Below, one piece after another: positions 34,446 through 45,527 of a DNA stretch of 64,000 nucleotides. This DNA comes from Carallia brachiata (lineage: Eukaryota > Streptophyta > Magnoliopsida > Malpighiales > Rhizophoraceae). Each line of letters starts with the position of its first letter. The stretch's first letter is position 1. The notes beneath the pieces were generated by a model. The model was not told where the DNA came from and ran no database searches. It saw only the letters and a list, made by a program, of their open reading frames with translations. Where the stretch lies: positions 4,214,795-4,278,794 of the forward strand of contig JADCRB010000002.1 of NCBI GenBank assembly GCA_021464245.1, written 5' to 3'. A program made the translations under genes and the position numbers.

Positions 34446-35052
34446 TGATGGTTGTTTCTATCCGTAAGCCCAAGTGCCGTAGCGCCTCGCGTATGAACTT
34501 GCAAAACAATGAGACTTGGGTCGGGGAATGCCCCGACGTTAGCACTCTAACGCTCAAGTTAGTAAGGGGTCTTGAGGAAACGAAGGAGGCCCATTGAATC
34601 CCTCATGGTTAGCCTGTGATGTGGAGGATCTTGAGGTGGGTGCTCTATCAGTGTGCAGTGATGCTTATGAGGATGTGTATGTCTGTGATATGAAGAGCAG
34701 AGATGTTGCCTGATGGGTTAAGAAAGTTGGAGTTGGATAGGTTGGTGTCCAGAGTCCTCCCAGGGAAAGAGGCCTTTGGGGTTTTATACATGCCCGTCTG
34801 TTGGCAGTAGTTTGATATTTAAAAAGACCAAAGCTCCACGCATGATAGATGTGGCAGGTGTCTGTCAGTGGGAAGCTCAGGGGATTGGTTGCTAGGGTAT
34901 GGACCACGAACTCCCTAACTAACTCTCGTGGGCGAGCTTCCAGCCCCGAAGGAGCGGTCAACTAGTCCCTACAAGCTATTAGCAGGCCTTTGTTGGACTG
35001 CCCAACAAGCCCTAGGCATAAGGCCTAAGGTTGTGGTGGGCTGTGTCCATCA
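34446..35052 (-). repeat. 5' LTR of the gypsy relic
   Basis: Bounded by TGATGG and CCATCA, with the primer site adjacent. Contains the CGGGGAATGCCCCGACG palindrome (34522-34538). No partner LTR exists in the window. Confidence 0.75.
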
Positions 35053-36165
35053 AACTTGATTCAAAATTTGCAAATATTTGGGATCAGTTGACCTATGCTT
35101 ATTGGACAGAGAACATGTGAAAACAAAAGAAAAGTAGAAAAGTTATAGAAAATTTGGGTCAATCAACCAGATTAATCAACCAAATGTCAAGAAGGTTTTG
35201 AAGCTATAGAGTGAAAAAAGTTCATGAAAATTTTGGTCGGTCGATAGGATAGTACCTGTGGTCAACCAATGTAACAGAAATATTGAAAATGTAGAAAATT
35301 GGAAAAGTTATAGAAATTTTGGACTAGTCAACTGGTTCACATGCTGTAGTCAATTGATACTTCAAAAGAAACAATTTTTTATTTTCAAATCGTTTCTCTT
35401 TATGGAAGGAGGTCAATGTCGTATGGCTAGTACAGCCATAGACGTCTATAAGAGAGTTTGTAAACTCTTTTATTAGCCACCTTAGACACTTTGTAAAAGT
35501 GAGTTGTGCCAAAAAAAAAAAAAAGATCAAATAGACTAAGTGATCAAAAGTGAAAATCAAAGAGCAAGAGCACTCTAAAGTAAAATAGCAGAGGTCTGTA
35601 GAAGAGCAAAATTCTTTAGTGACAAGAGTTAAAGCCTTAGAATGCGTTTGGTACATGGTATAAAATTAGATAATATATGATAGACTAGCCTTATATCACA
35701 TAAAATACAATAGAATAAAACTAATCTATGATATATTATTTTATTTTATACTGTATACCAAATGCACCCTTAGTCTCAAATTGTTGTGAAGGAGCAATGT
35801 GTTCTTGAGTAAAGATTTTGCAGAAGTTTGGTCGTTTAAGATCAAGAGACCAAGTGCGAAAGGTTATGGTTACCTTGAAAAAGAAGACGAGATTAGTGGA
35901 TTGAATTATCATTGGAAGAACTTTGAGTAGTGGATGTAGGTTTTCAGTTTGAGTCGAATTACTATGAATTCCTGTGCACTCTCTTCTTCCTTATTCCTTC
36001 TTTATTTGCCAGTGACTATATCTATTCATATTGCTTGCTTTATATTTGTATATTGTTTAGTTTGTGTTTCGAATTGAGTTTAATTGAGCGTTGAGTGAGC
36101 AAGCTGATTTGACGCAATTCATCCTTGTCTTAGGTTGCTTTCAGGACCAACAAAATACTGAAATT
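35053..36165 (+). mobile_element. Copia-like LTR fused to AKR intron, copy 2
   Basis: The left half carries GGTCAACC/GTCAACTGG-type motifs spaced through A/T-rich sequence, like 22830-23270 in reverse. The right half matches 23886-24310 and ends in GTTGCTTTCA. It joins directly to the intron after AKR exon 3. The left boundary is set by the gypsy LTR and may be wrong. Confidence 0.55.
35640..35769. mobile_element. Tourist-type (PIF/Harbinger) MITE
   Basis: 130 bases with inverted ends GAATGCGTTTGGTACATGG and (complement) GGGTGCATTTGGTATACAG, flanked by TTA (35637-35639 and 35770-35772). The matching LTR copy at 23920-23935 lacks it, showing the empty site. Confidence 0.85.
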
Positions 36166-36182
36166 ACAACCTTTGAAATTAC

Positions 36183-37386
36183 CTGAGCTACTGTCTTTCC
36201 TCTTGCATTGGCTATTTCTTTCAGCACCTCACTTCCTTTGCCTCCTACTGGAGAGTAAGCTGTTAAATGGATGCCCTTTTCCTGACATAACTTCCTTACA
36301 TAAATTCTGCTGCTGCCAGCAAGGGTTCATTTCCGCCTTGTCCAAATGAGACGCAAGAGTAATCAAAACCAAAAGAAATAAGGAATTATATGATACATAA
36401 GATGTTCAAGCTTAATTTTACATGAAAATCAGCGATTGAAAGTGCCGGGCAAATGATACTTTGGGTTCGTTGATGCTATGTTTCGATTTGTGGACGCTAT
36501 ATATAACTGAAAATTTATCTTCACTGGCTGTGATTCATTTTTTTAATTTTAATTTTGTTAATGGTTTCCCAACAGAGTTTCAAATTGGAGATTTATTTTT
36601 AATCCCATAGATAACTTACATGGCATTGAGTCAAAACTCATCAATTGGAAGCAATGAAAATTACTCACTTGGTTGACAGCCGGGGGGATTCTTGCAGTTG
36701 CAAGTAAATCTTCAATTTTCTTACAGGTGAAGTTGCTAACTCCTATTGATTTCGTGAGGCCAAGCTCCTGACATTCCTCCTTGGCCTTCCAAATGGTCTC
36801 AAAAGTTCATATTTAGAATGTCATTTTTTCTAAAAGGAAATTGGGAGCCTGGCTTCAAGCTGGCCGGAAAATGTATCACATATAGGTCAACGTATTCCAA
36901 TCCAAGGTTCCTGGATCAATGATAACCAAAGAATTCAATGCATCTTTTCTTTCCAGATAAATTGGAAAAAAAAAAAAAAAACACACACACACACACACAG
37001 ACATACACAGAGAAAGAAAAAGAAGGCAAAATAAATGTTACAGTGAGAAGTTAGTACTACTTGAGAGTGTTTTGGAGGGCGGGGAGGACAAGGTGGCGGT
37101 GAGCATCGGAGCTATAAAGCTTTGAGGTGATGAAAAGCTCGTCGCGTGAACTGATCAGACCACGTTGCAAGGCCTCGGCAATGGCTTCGCCGAGAGGCTG
37201 CTCTGACTGGTATATTGCAGCCGTGTCGAAGTGCCTGTAGCCAATTTCTATAGCTTGGAGCACAGATTGCTTCACTGCTTCATTTCTGGAGCCGAATGGG
37301 AAGTCTGCTGTGCCAAAGCCTATTAGAGGAATGGTTTTCCCAGTTGAGCCCAAAGGGGCTTCTGGAATATTGATCGTCCTTGCCAT
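36183..37386 (-). pseudogene. Aldo-keto reductase pseudogene 2, AKR4-like
   Basis: Exon 1 (37061-37386) is open: [31 protein letters not shown] with the catalytic Asp and Tyr, and ELFITSKLY with the catalytic Lys. Exon 2 (36669-36910) reads [13 protein letters not shown] with the HxP region, but one extra T turns MDFETIW into a stop (near 36807). Exon 3 (36183-36336) carries [12 protein letters not shown] and [12 protein letters not shown] but has a 4-base insertion (near 36300) that shifts the frame. The last exon is missing, replaced by copia-like LTR. Junctions are GT/AG, and intron 1 contains a CA microsatellite (36979-36998). The cofactor-binding C-terminus is absent, so no active enzyme is possible. 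Its lesions differ from those of pseudogene 1 except for the shared 3' loss. Confidence 0.9.
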
Positions 37387-38100
37387 TTTCCTATTTATGT
37401 TGTTGCATAGTTCTAATTACAAATGCTTGGAGTCTATGACTGGCATCCAAGGTTACATACATGTATATAGGATTACGTGCATAAGAAATGTTACTTTTTG
37501 TATAAATATTAGCCAAGGTTACATAACTTATTTGGTGTAATTTTTTTGAGTTGACATCAAAATAAGATTAAAATGATATAAATTTGTTAGAGTATTTAAT
37601 TTAAAAAATAAATAAATAAATTATTATATGTTGTCAGAGATTAAATATAACTGTTTTAGTGTTACCTAAAATACAACCATACAATAGAACTGTCAATCTT
37701 ATTGTAATCCTTAGCATACTAACAAATTACAAATTCAGTTAACAAATAATGAGGCAAAAGACGTATACTCTAAAGAGTAGACTACATAATTTCAATTCAA
37801 TAATAATAATTAATTATATAATCTTATATAACAATATATAAAATTTTATCTATATCATTTTTTTTAATTATGAATTGACCTTCAAAAATTCACATTAAAA
37901 AAATAATATATACCACTTTATTTCTATTTCAAAATTATATCTAAATAAAATCACTGCACTTTTTCTCTTTATAAATTGGGCCGGTTAGTATTTTATTTCT
38001 TTTTTTCATTTTTTTTTTGTGTTGACTTCTATTCTCATACTTGGCAGTACTCCCCCCATTGGGGGCTTTTAGCTAAGCCAAATGATGACATTAGAGAAAT
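37387..38100. repeat. Upstream region of AKR pseudogene 2 (segmental copy 3)
   Basis: Diverged match to 1-715 and 10021-10834, including TTAGCCAAGGTTA (37510) and TTATAAATTGGGCCGGTTAG (37970). It lacks the LINE tail of units A and B. No promoter element was securely identified. Confidence 0.7.
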
Positions 38101-39380
38101 TGCCATTTTAGTCCTGAACTTAAAAGAATAAACATAAAACATAGTCATACAAGTGGACCCAACTTCAAAAAATTATAAAAAAAACAAAAAAAAAAACTAG
38201 CAGTCTACCCACGTCACGCATGGATTTAATTTTGAATTTTATTAATTTATCTAAAAATTACTATAAAATTATTTTTTAAATCAATTAATACAAAATTCAT
38301 AAAAATATGAAATTAAAGTTGCATACACTTGTAATAAGAGTTAAAAAAAAAAATCTCATGGTTAAAAAATCTCCTGGAAAACACTTCTATGCAATAAGTT
38401 CAAAAGGACAAAAGATGAACTATGACATTGTAGATTTTCGTGGTAATATAATTTTGGTGCCTAAAATTTTTTAATTTTGCCATAAAAAGAATCTTACAAA
38501 ACAGGGTGTGGCCCATAATCATCGAATTCAATTTTTTTTCCCTTCTAATTCTTCTATCAAAATACTTCTAATAGTCTATAATGTAACACACCGAATAAAT
38601 CCACTTACAGGTAAAGTATAGACAATAACTGAGAATCCATATTGAAGCCCAACAATTGCTTCAACATTTGGCCTCTGCATAATCTTCTTAAAGCCAAAGA
38701 AACACGTCTTACTTGAATGAAAAATGAACCATCCTTTTACTCTGATGTATCCTCGTGATATAAATGAAGTGCTAGACCGAAATGTACATATGACCCTCGA
38801 AATATTATTGCTTCAGCATTTTGTACAATATTTCCAAATCCAAATCCATCAACCGAAGTAGTTCCTGTTGACTTGCAGTGTAGCTAGGGGCACGAAGTGC
38901 TAGACCAAAACGTGCTCATGGTTGTCTCAAAATTTGAAAATTGTTTGACCAAAAACAAATTTTGAAAAGTGTGTTGGCTTTGATTTTTTTTTTACCCCCG
39001 AAAGTTCTTACCAATTTCGCCTAAATTATATAGCCAAAGTGAGAATGCTGAAACAACTTTGTTAGTGAATGAGGGAGAAGAAGAGATCTCATAATTAATT
39101 TATAATAAATTTTTTGCCTTCTAACTTCAGATAATTAAACCATAATAAAAGTTGAGGCATATGAATATAAAGAGTTATAACTTAAGATAAATATTTTTTT
39201 AAGAAAATAAGATTAAAAGTATTTAGAAGATGAAAAGTCATGATTCAAAATGAGTTAGAAATGAAGATTAAGCAAGCCACATGACTCTTCAAAGTCATAG
39301 TTTTAGTGTGTATGTCTATATATATAATTTGAATTTTCAGCTTTTAAACACTTGATTTGCAGTAAAAACGATACAAATTA
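38101..39380. other. Insert-like region, unidentified
   Basis: No counterpart in the other AKR flanks. A GC-richer patch (38590-38900) has two partly open minus frames (for example VDGFGFGNIVQNAEAIIFRG) and a GAAGTGCTAGACC motif occurring twice (38766 and 38895). I do not recognise a family. It could be a gene fragment or an old transposon. Confidence 0.35.
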
Positions 39381-42110
39381 TAACAAATATAAACACAAAT
39401 TACAATGAGAGAAAAATACTTTTTTAATGATCTTATTGAAAATATTATCACTTTTGTTGCAAACTCATATCACTTTATTGCGAAAACATGTCTGTTTTGG
39501 CAGGAAAATTAAAAAAGAAAAAATTCTAATCATCTGGGACCAACCATGCCACGTCTCCTATGTCCACCCTAGGTCCAAGAGTTCTGTGTACATATGTTTT
39601 CCCATTGTGGTAATTTTGTTTAAAATACTAATAAAGTAATATGAGTATTTGTATGGTTAAATTTATGAAAAAAATAGATATTTTATCAAATATTATTTTT
39701 TATAAAAAAAAAGATCTATTATAAATTTATTAGTTATTAGATTTACAGATCGATATTGGAGTAATCCTCTTTGTAATGTCTCATTTAACTACTCTTAAAG
39801 TAATAAACCCACAACTTACATACTAATAAGATCGAGTATGTCTCTGTCGCTGAAAACTAAGGCAATTACCGAGTCTAAGGACTATCGTCAAGTCGTAATC
39901 TTTCTTCACTGCAAGGAACACGTAGCCATTTTTAAAAGAAAGGAACTGACGCAGAGACTCAAACTCGAGTCGCCAATGTAGAACGTATGCCGACTTATTA
40001 TTAATTTACCACTTTAGATGATTATAAAATACTATTAGATGAGATTATATTATTACTTATTATTACTAAATTAAAATTTTGTTATAAGACTCACACAAAT
40101 TAATAAAAATAACAAACACTTTAAACTAAAGTCCTTCAATGGAAATTATAATCGAGTGTTCACTAGGTTTTTTTTTTTAAGAGTGTTACATAAATTTATT
40201 TTAATATTTTTATTTCAAGTAAATTATATTTATTCTATGATATAAAATTATAAATAAATCATATTAATAAATAAGTTATAAATAATTTATAAGTAGATCC
40301 TACTTATAAATGACATATACTCACAAAAATAATACAGTGAATCAAATTAAAAATTTATTTTACAATAATAATAATAATAAAAAACTTATTTTACAACATA
40401 TGTTCGATTTTTGTGGCCCTTCCTCCGCCTCAGACGCCGTGTCTGGTTGGCGGGGTGACTTGGTGAGGTAGGCAAACGGCAAAATCAGGGCCATCGACAT
40501 GACATTTGTTTTTGTTTGCAAGAAAAAAGTCACATTTGTTTTTGCAGCCGGTACATTTGGATAATTTTTTTTTTTTGTTCCAACTTTTTTGTTCTAACTT
40601 TTTCTTTAATTTTGATGCTACCATTCCTCGAACCCACGACCTTGGTAAGGTCATCGGTGTACTGCCATAAAGATAGTTTACATCAAATAATGCTTGTCAT
40701 CCTCATTTTGCCGTGAACTACCATCTTTCGTTTTTTCCAATGAGAAGTGACCTCATTTGACATGATCATATCCTTTAAAGTGGTAAAATTGCGCAACCTT
40801 TCCTTTAAGTTGAGGTCTAAACCTGCCTTCCTGTCAAAAAAAAAAAAAAAAAGGACCTGCTTTCCTTTGATCTTTAGCCCGACCGATCTTTCCAATTTTC
40901 ACAATGTACGACAAGTGCATATCTGTTTCCCTCCTCTATCCTAGATCTTTTATAAATATCATGAGACAACAAGGTTCCGTGCACCAGCTCTAAAGCTCTA
41001 AACTCATTGCATCTTCTATACACGGTAAAATAGTAATTAAACTATCAAATAACTTGGGAAGTGAAGTAAGAAGTAAAAGGATCTTACCTTCTTGTTAGAT
41101 CTTTACACCAATCTTTTGCAGTTGATCTAAAATGGTTTTGACCATGTAGATGCATTCAATTAGATTTACACTTTTTACTATCTTCAACTGTTGAGTTGCC
41201 ACTTCAGATGTAGTTTGTTTGTCAACCTCACAATCAGATAAAGACTTTTCAACTTTGTCATAATATCGGTATTGAATCAACTTCCATGATAGTGCTAATA
41301 ATATTATTAGCAATAAAGAGTAGAATTGTGCTAACACGTCGTAATTTTAACTCTTCTTACTCGTCATCTTTAACTTTTACTGTTTTAACCACCTTGGCTT
41401 TCAAGACTGCTGCCAAGCTTTGTTGAATGAGAATGTGCTTTACCCGTCTTTATTAGAGAGTACAGATTCTCTTTCCATCAAATTGATTCAAAAAAAAATT
41501 GCATAGTATTCTTTGTCATTTGTATACGTCAAGAAAATTAAAAACTCTCTTGTAAACAAACTGCAACTTTGATACAATTGTTAGGAAACAAGGTGAAAAA
41601 GCGAGAATCAGAAACTCAATTTGACTAAGTACATATATTGGTTAATTGTATTGAATAGATTAAATAAAAAAAATTACAAGTATCCTGAGAGCACACACAA
41701 AATTTACGTGATTTACCAGCTAGATTACGCTCATGGAGAGACACATATCATTACTATGTGAATAGAATTGTACACTCATGTCTAAAAACTAATCCGAAGC
41801 CAGAACCCATGTATACTATTCACACAAACCCAAGAAAATACACTAAGATCAAGTTCTTTCACTCAAATCTCTTTTTTTTACCTTTCTAACAAGCTCAAAA
41901 ATAAAAATTGTCATGGTAGTTAACGGAGTCTGGAGTTGATTTTGTTTAGTGTATATCACTTTATTTTGGAAATTAAAAGCTCTTTTGTAATTTGATTTTG
42001 AATTTAAATTTGGACGTGTGAAAGCTACTTAGTTTGAAAGTTTGTAATTTGAAATCTTCGTATACTACATCTTCCATATAAAGAAGATTAATGGTTAATG
42101 AAGTAGAAGA
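39381..42110. repeat. Segmental duplicate of 11331-16330
   Basis: Matches 11331-12935 and 14976-16200 in order, but lacks the 2-kb insertion at 12936-14975 and has its own SINE (40566-40668). The part from 41577 carries the copia-LTR-like AATTTACGTGATTTACCAGC. The small open stretches at 41095-41337 and 41973-42242 are not conserved as reading frames in the other copy. Confidence 0.75.
40566..40668 (-). mobile_element. SINE insertion
   Basis: On minus: A-box-like region (GCAGTACACCGATGAC), B box GGGTTCGAGGAATGG, and an A-rich tail (T-run 40566-40577 on plus). The paralogous site at 12855 reads straight through. The flanking GATAATTT/GATAGTTT is a probable target duplication. Confidence 0.75.
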
Positions 42111-42326
42111 AGTTTCTTTGTACCTCTTCTCCATGGTGTAACTTTCCAGCAAGTCTTCCAAAACTTTTGCTACATTTTTTTCCCTGTAATTTTTGCTTTT
42201 TGTTAAAAAATCCTTCGTTGCAACTTTGCGCATCAATGCCATATTTTTAGCTCCAGTGCTTTGCTTTTTATCCCCAAGAAAACCAACAAAAATGTATCAG
42301 ATCAGATTGTATCCTACTGATCTCTA

Positions 42327-42841
42327 TAAATGTCAAAAAGTGACCGGACCCGATAACTTATCTGAATTCACCCAAAACAATTGGGTCAAGAACCCAATTT
42401 TTCAACTCAAATCCAAAAGTGACCCAACTCGAAAATGACCTGAAAATTTTGGGTTGGATCTGAGCCACCCATTGAGTTAAGAAAAAGACAAAATAGTGAA
42501 AAAAATTTTCTGACTTTTTACCTTTAACTTATCTTTTTTAAGTATTAATTAATACTATTTTCGTAAAATATAGATATATATGTGATACAAAAACTAAATT
42601 TAAACATTTAGTTAATTATAGGAATGAGTTTTAAATTTAATTAAAATATTTTATTTTAGTAAAAAATGAGTTAAAAAAATAATAGTTCAGTGCGAATTCG
42701 ACCCGGATTCGATTTGAATTTAAGTCGAATCTAAAACGACACAATTTGAACTCAAATCAAATGTAACGTGATCTAAAAATAATGCAACAAAAAATGACCC
42801 AAACTGAAAACGACTCAGCTTAATTTTTCGACACTTCTACT
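42327..42841. mobile_element. hAT-like non-autonomous element
   Basis: Ends TAAATGTCAAAAAGTGACC and (complement of the right) TAGAAGTGTCGAAAAATTA. Flanked by GATCTCTA (42319-42326) and AATCTCTA (42842-42849), an 8-base duplication with one mismatch. Subterminal sequence is rich in GACCC/GGGTC words. No transposase. Confidence 0.65.
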
Positions 42842-43574
42842 AATCTCTAATCTATAAGAAAGATAAGAGAGTGAGTAAATCACTTACTAGGCAGAGAGCA
42901 TGCAAAACCAAGAGAGTTTCCCAATTATACCACAAAAAACCAGAAACCAACGAAAGACAAAACAAACATCCTGGTATTGTCACAGAATGCTTAGAAAATC
43001 AGTCTTTTTTTTTTTTTTTTCCTTTATATATATGACATCAATAAGATGCAGAAAAATCAATTTCCTTGTCTTAACATCAACAAGATGTCAGAAAAATCTT
43101 CTGCAAAACTTGTTTCAAAACCCGAAAATTTTGTTTTGCTCATGCAACACTCACCAACAACCTTTCTTCAAAACATCAAAGACCTCTATCTTGAGTTTAG
43201 AATGAGAACTAACCTTTCAATGACCTCCATATTGAGTCCCGGAGGAGAAAAAATGGATTCAAAACAACTGTAATGAAGTTTCATACTATTCCAACAACAA
43301 AATCTATTTAGGCATAATTTTGCCAGTGATATCAACAACAAACAAAATAATCTTCATCAAATCTCAGTTAACAAATCATTTTTCAGCCCCCCTCTTTAAA
43401 AATTTTAGGAGGAGCAAAACTCATGAACACCAAATCAAGCATATGGTTCAAGCATCATGGAGGAGCATTGATGCAACATTACCAAGAAGACTGATAGAAG
43501 TATTAATTAGTGTTGTTGCCTTACTCAAGTTCTATTTTGTTGAAGTTTTCCCTTACATGTGCAAAAAAAACCTA
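42842..43574. other. Spacer, nothing recognised
   Basis: Contains an imperfect local duplication around ACATCAATAAGATGCAGAAAAATC (43034 and 43076 areas) and a T-run (43007-43020). Open stretches on plus show no family motif. Confidence 0.45.
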
Positions 43575-43815
43575 TTATGGCAGTTAAGGGAATCTGGAGC
43601 TGATTTTGTTTAATGAGTATTTCACTTTATTTTGACTGTCAACAATTCTTTTAATCGGATTTTGAATTTCAATTTGAATGTGTAAAAGCTGCAAATTATA
43701 ACAACTACTTAAAAGTTTGTAATTTGACTTTAAAAGTTAATAATTTGAAATCCTCATACACTAACTCCTCTATATAAGAAGGTTTGATGGTTAGCAAAAG
43801 TAGAAGAAGCAGCCA
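43575..43815 (+). repeat. Third copy of the segment at 41910-42110
   Basis: Shares GGCAGTTAAGGGAATCTGGAG, the ATTTCACTTTATTTTG stretch and GAAATCCTCATACACTA with 41920-42065 and, in part, with 16070-16190. It shows the segment is a dispersed repeat and not only part of the AKR duplication. Confidence 0.6.
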
Positions 43816-44195
43816 TCTGTGTTTAGATTATATGGGCCCTCATATTTATGGGCTACGTCCTTTAAGGTAGAGACGAGATCTTTACACGTAGCTTGCACTT
43901 CTTAACAAGGAGATCAGGGTCCAAAATTAGTTCCAGTGGTCAATAAGGCCCTCAGTTCCCTCAACAAGTATCTAAGCTATGTAGCTTGAATTTCTCATGG
44001 ATGGATGCCCCCCCAGATGTCCATGGAGAATGGGAGCTCCAATCCCCTTCTGGCATCATAAACTGGAGCTTTCTGCGATCCTCACAGGCACAAGGAAGCC
44101 AAGGAAGTAAAGATGCTTTGTAGCTTGCCAGTAGCCCACACAGCCACAACATAGAAGATTGAGAAAGAGAGAGAGCCGTTAAGGATAAGTGTTAA
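43816..44195. other. GC-richer stretch, unidentified
   Basis: An open minus frame (43961-44152) is present but has no domain I recognise. It lies just upstream of the kinase fragment, and no part could be matched to BRL2 coding sequence. Confidence 0.35.
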
Positions 44196-44572
44196 CTACT
44201 ATGCAAAGGCAACTAAGGAAGCTCAAGTTCTCTCAACTAATTGAAGCTGCCAATGGCTTGTCTGTGGCAAGTCTTAAAAGGTGTTGGCTTTGGAGAAGTA
44301 TTTAAGGCCACATTGAAGGATGGATCAAGCGTTGCGTTTTAAGAAACTCCCAGTACCACCGAGAATTCAAGGCTAAAATGGAAACTCTAGGAAAGATGAA
44401 GCACAAAAATCTTGTCCCCTTTACTTGGTTATTGCAATGATGGGGAGGAGAGACTACTTGTTTATGAGTTCATGGAATTTGGGATGTCTCAAAGGGAGTG
44501 TGCTCGAAGGCAGTGAAATGGAGGCAAGAATTTCAGAATTCGGAATGGCAAGGCTTGTTAGCAGACGCTAGA
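44196..44572 (+). pseudogene. BRL2/VH1-type receptor kinase fragment
   Basis: BRL2 (VASCULAR HIGHWAY 1) is a BRI1-like LRR kinase of vascular tissue. The plus strand shows the start of its kinase in drifting frames: QRQLRKLKFSQLIEAANG, then GFGEVFKATLKDGSSVA, METLGKMKHKNLVP, and ERLLVYEFMEFG, and after a jump MEARISEFGMARLVSR. The ATP-binding Lys region is destroyed by a stop. The catalytic loop (HRD) between the EFMEFG and MEAR segments is deleted, and DFG reads EFG. No extracellular part is present. Recognition is by motif order and wording. Confidence 0.8.
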
Positions 44573-45075
44573 CACTTTTGATGGTTCTAACATGCAGAGG
44601 CAGAACAAGTAAGAGAAATGGCAATGTGCTTGGTGAAAACATCGCAGTAAAATGCATTCTATTAGTCTGGTTAGTTTGGTCGCACATATAATTATTCTTC
44701 AACAAAAAATTTATATCTGAAAAAATTAAAAAATATATATTTTTTTTTTATTCATTGAATCATTGACTCTTACACTTTTTTTCGTTTCCAAAATTATCCA
44801 AACGAGTCCATCTCTTGTAATGTAGACCATAGCAAATATCTATGCTTGATGGGCATCAAGGGAGCCTCAATTAAGAACTTGAGATGTGCTTGGAAAAAAT
44901 TGTGGAGATATTCCGAGTTAACATGCCAATAACGACGTTCATCAGGATACAAGGACCATTTTCCTAAGCTAATGAGCTGAGAGACTATGTTTCATCCCTT
45001 GGCTTGGGTGTGTCATAGCTTTGCCATCAGACCACAGAACCTCGTGACTGCAAATGGAGCTCCAACATAACTCAT
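44573..45075. other. Spacer, nothing recognised
   Basis: Moderately AT-rich, no conserved kinase sequence after the fragment, no repeat ends identified. Confidence 0.4.
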
Positions 45076-45083
45076 GGAAGCAC

Positions 45084-45519
45084 CAATGTTGGAAAAATTG
45101 GACCTGACCGATAGGTCAGATCAGTTCAATTGATGATCAGTCAAAAGTTCGGTCCGATTCATACTAATTTTGAAGAAGAAATTGGATCAGTCAAAATCGA
45201 TGAAAATCAGACCAGTTGGACTAATTCAAATTAAATTAAAAAATTCATAAATTATAATTTGATTTTAAATGTTATTTAAATTATAATTTAAAGTCTAATT
45301 TTAATAAAAAATTTTAATGTAGTCTTAAATTTGATCAAACCTATCAATTTAATCCTTAATATTAAAAATTAATATTTAATCATTATTTATAAATATTATT
45401 TTTTAATTACATATATATATATATATTATTAAATACTAGTTCAAATATCAGTTCAACGGATTGAATCTTAATTCACTAATATTTTTGGTTCGATAATCGG
45501 TCTAGTTTTGATAACTTTA
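45084..45519. mobile_element. hAT-type MITE, family member 2
   Basis: Sister of 30216-30655. Terminal repeats CAATGTTGGAAAAATTGGACC and (complement) TAAAGTTATCAAAACTAGACC, flanked by GGAAGCAC (45076-45083) and GGAAGCAT (45520-45527). Confidence 0.8.
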
Positions 45520-45527
45520 GGAAGCAT

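Larger units (their letters stand above)
31490..35052 (-). mobile_element. Truncated Ty3/gypsy retrotransposon, 5' half
   Basis: On minus: 5' LTR, primer site, gag, then protease, after which the element stops near 31490 without RT, integrase or second LTR. It is less AT-rich than its surroundings. It sits between AKR upstream sequence and the copia-like LTR joined to AKR pseudogene 2, so it helps separate the two AKR copies. Confidence 0.8.

Noticed and set aside
41095..41337. Possible small membrane protein (hydrophobic N-terminus MLAQFYSLLLIILLALSW)
   Set aside because: The paralogous sequence at 15270-15480 has many stops in the same frame, so it was not kept as a gene.
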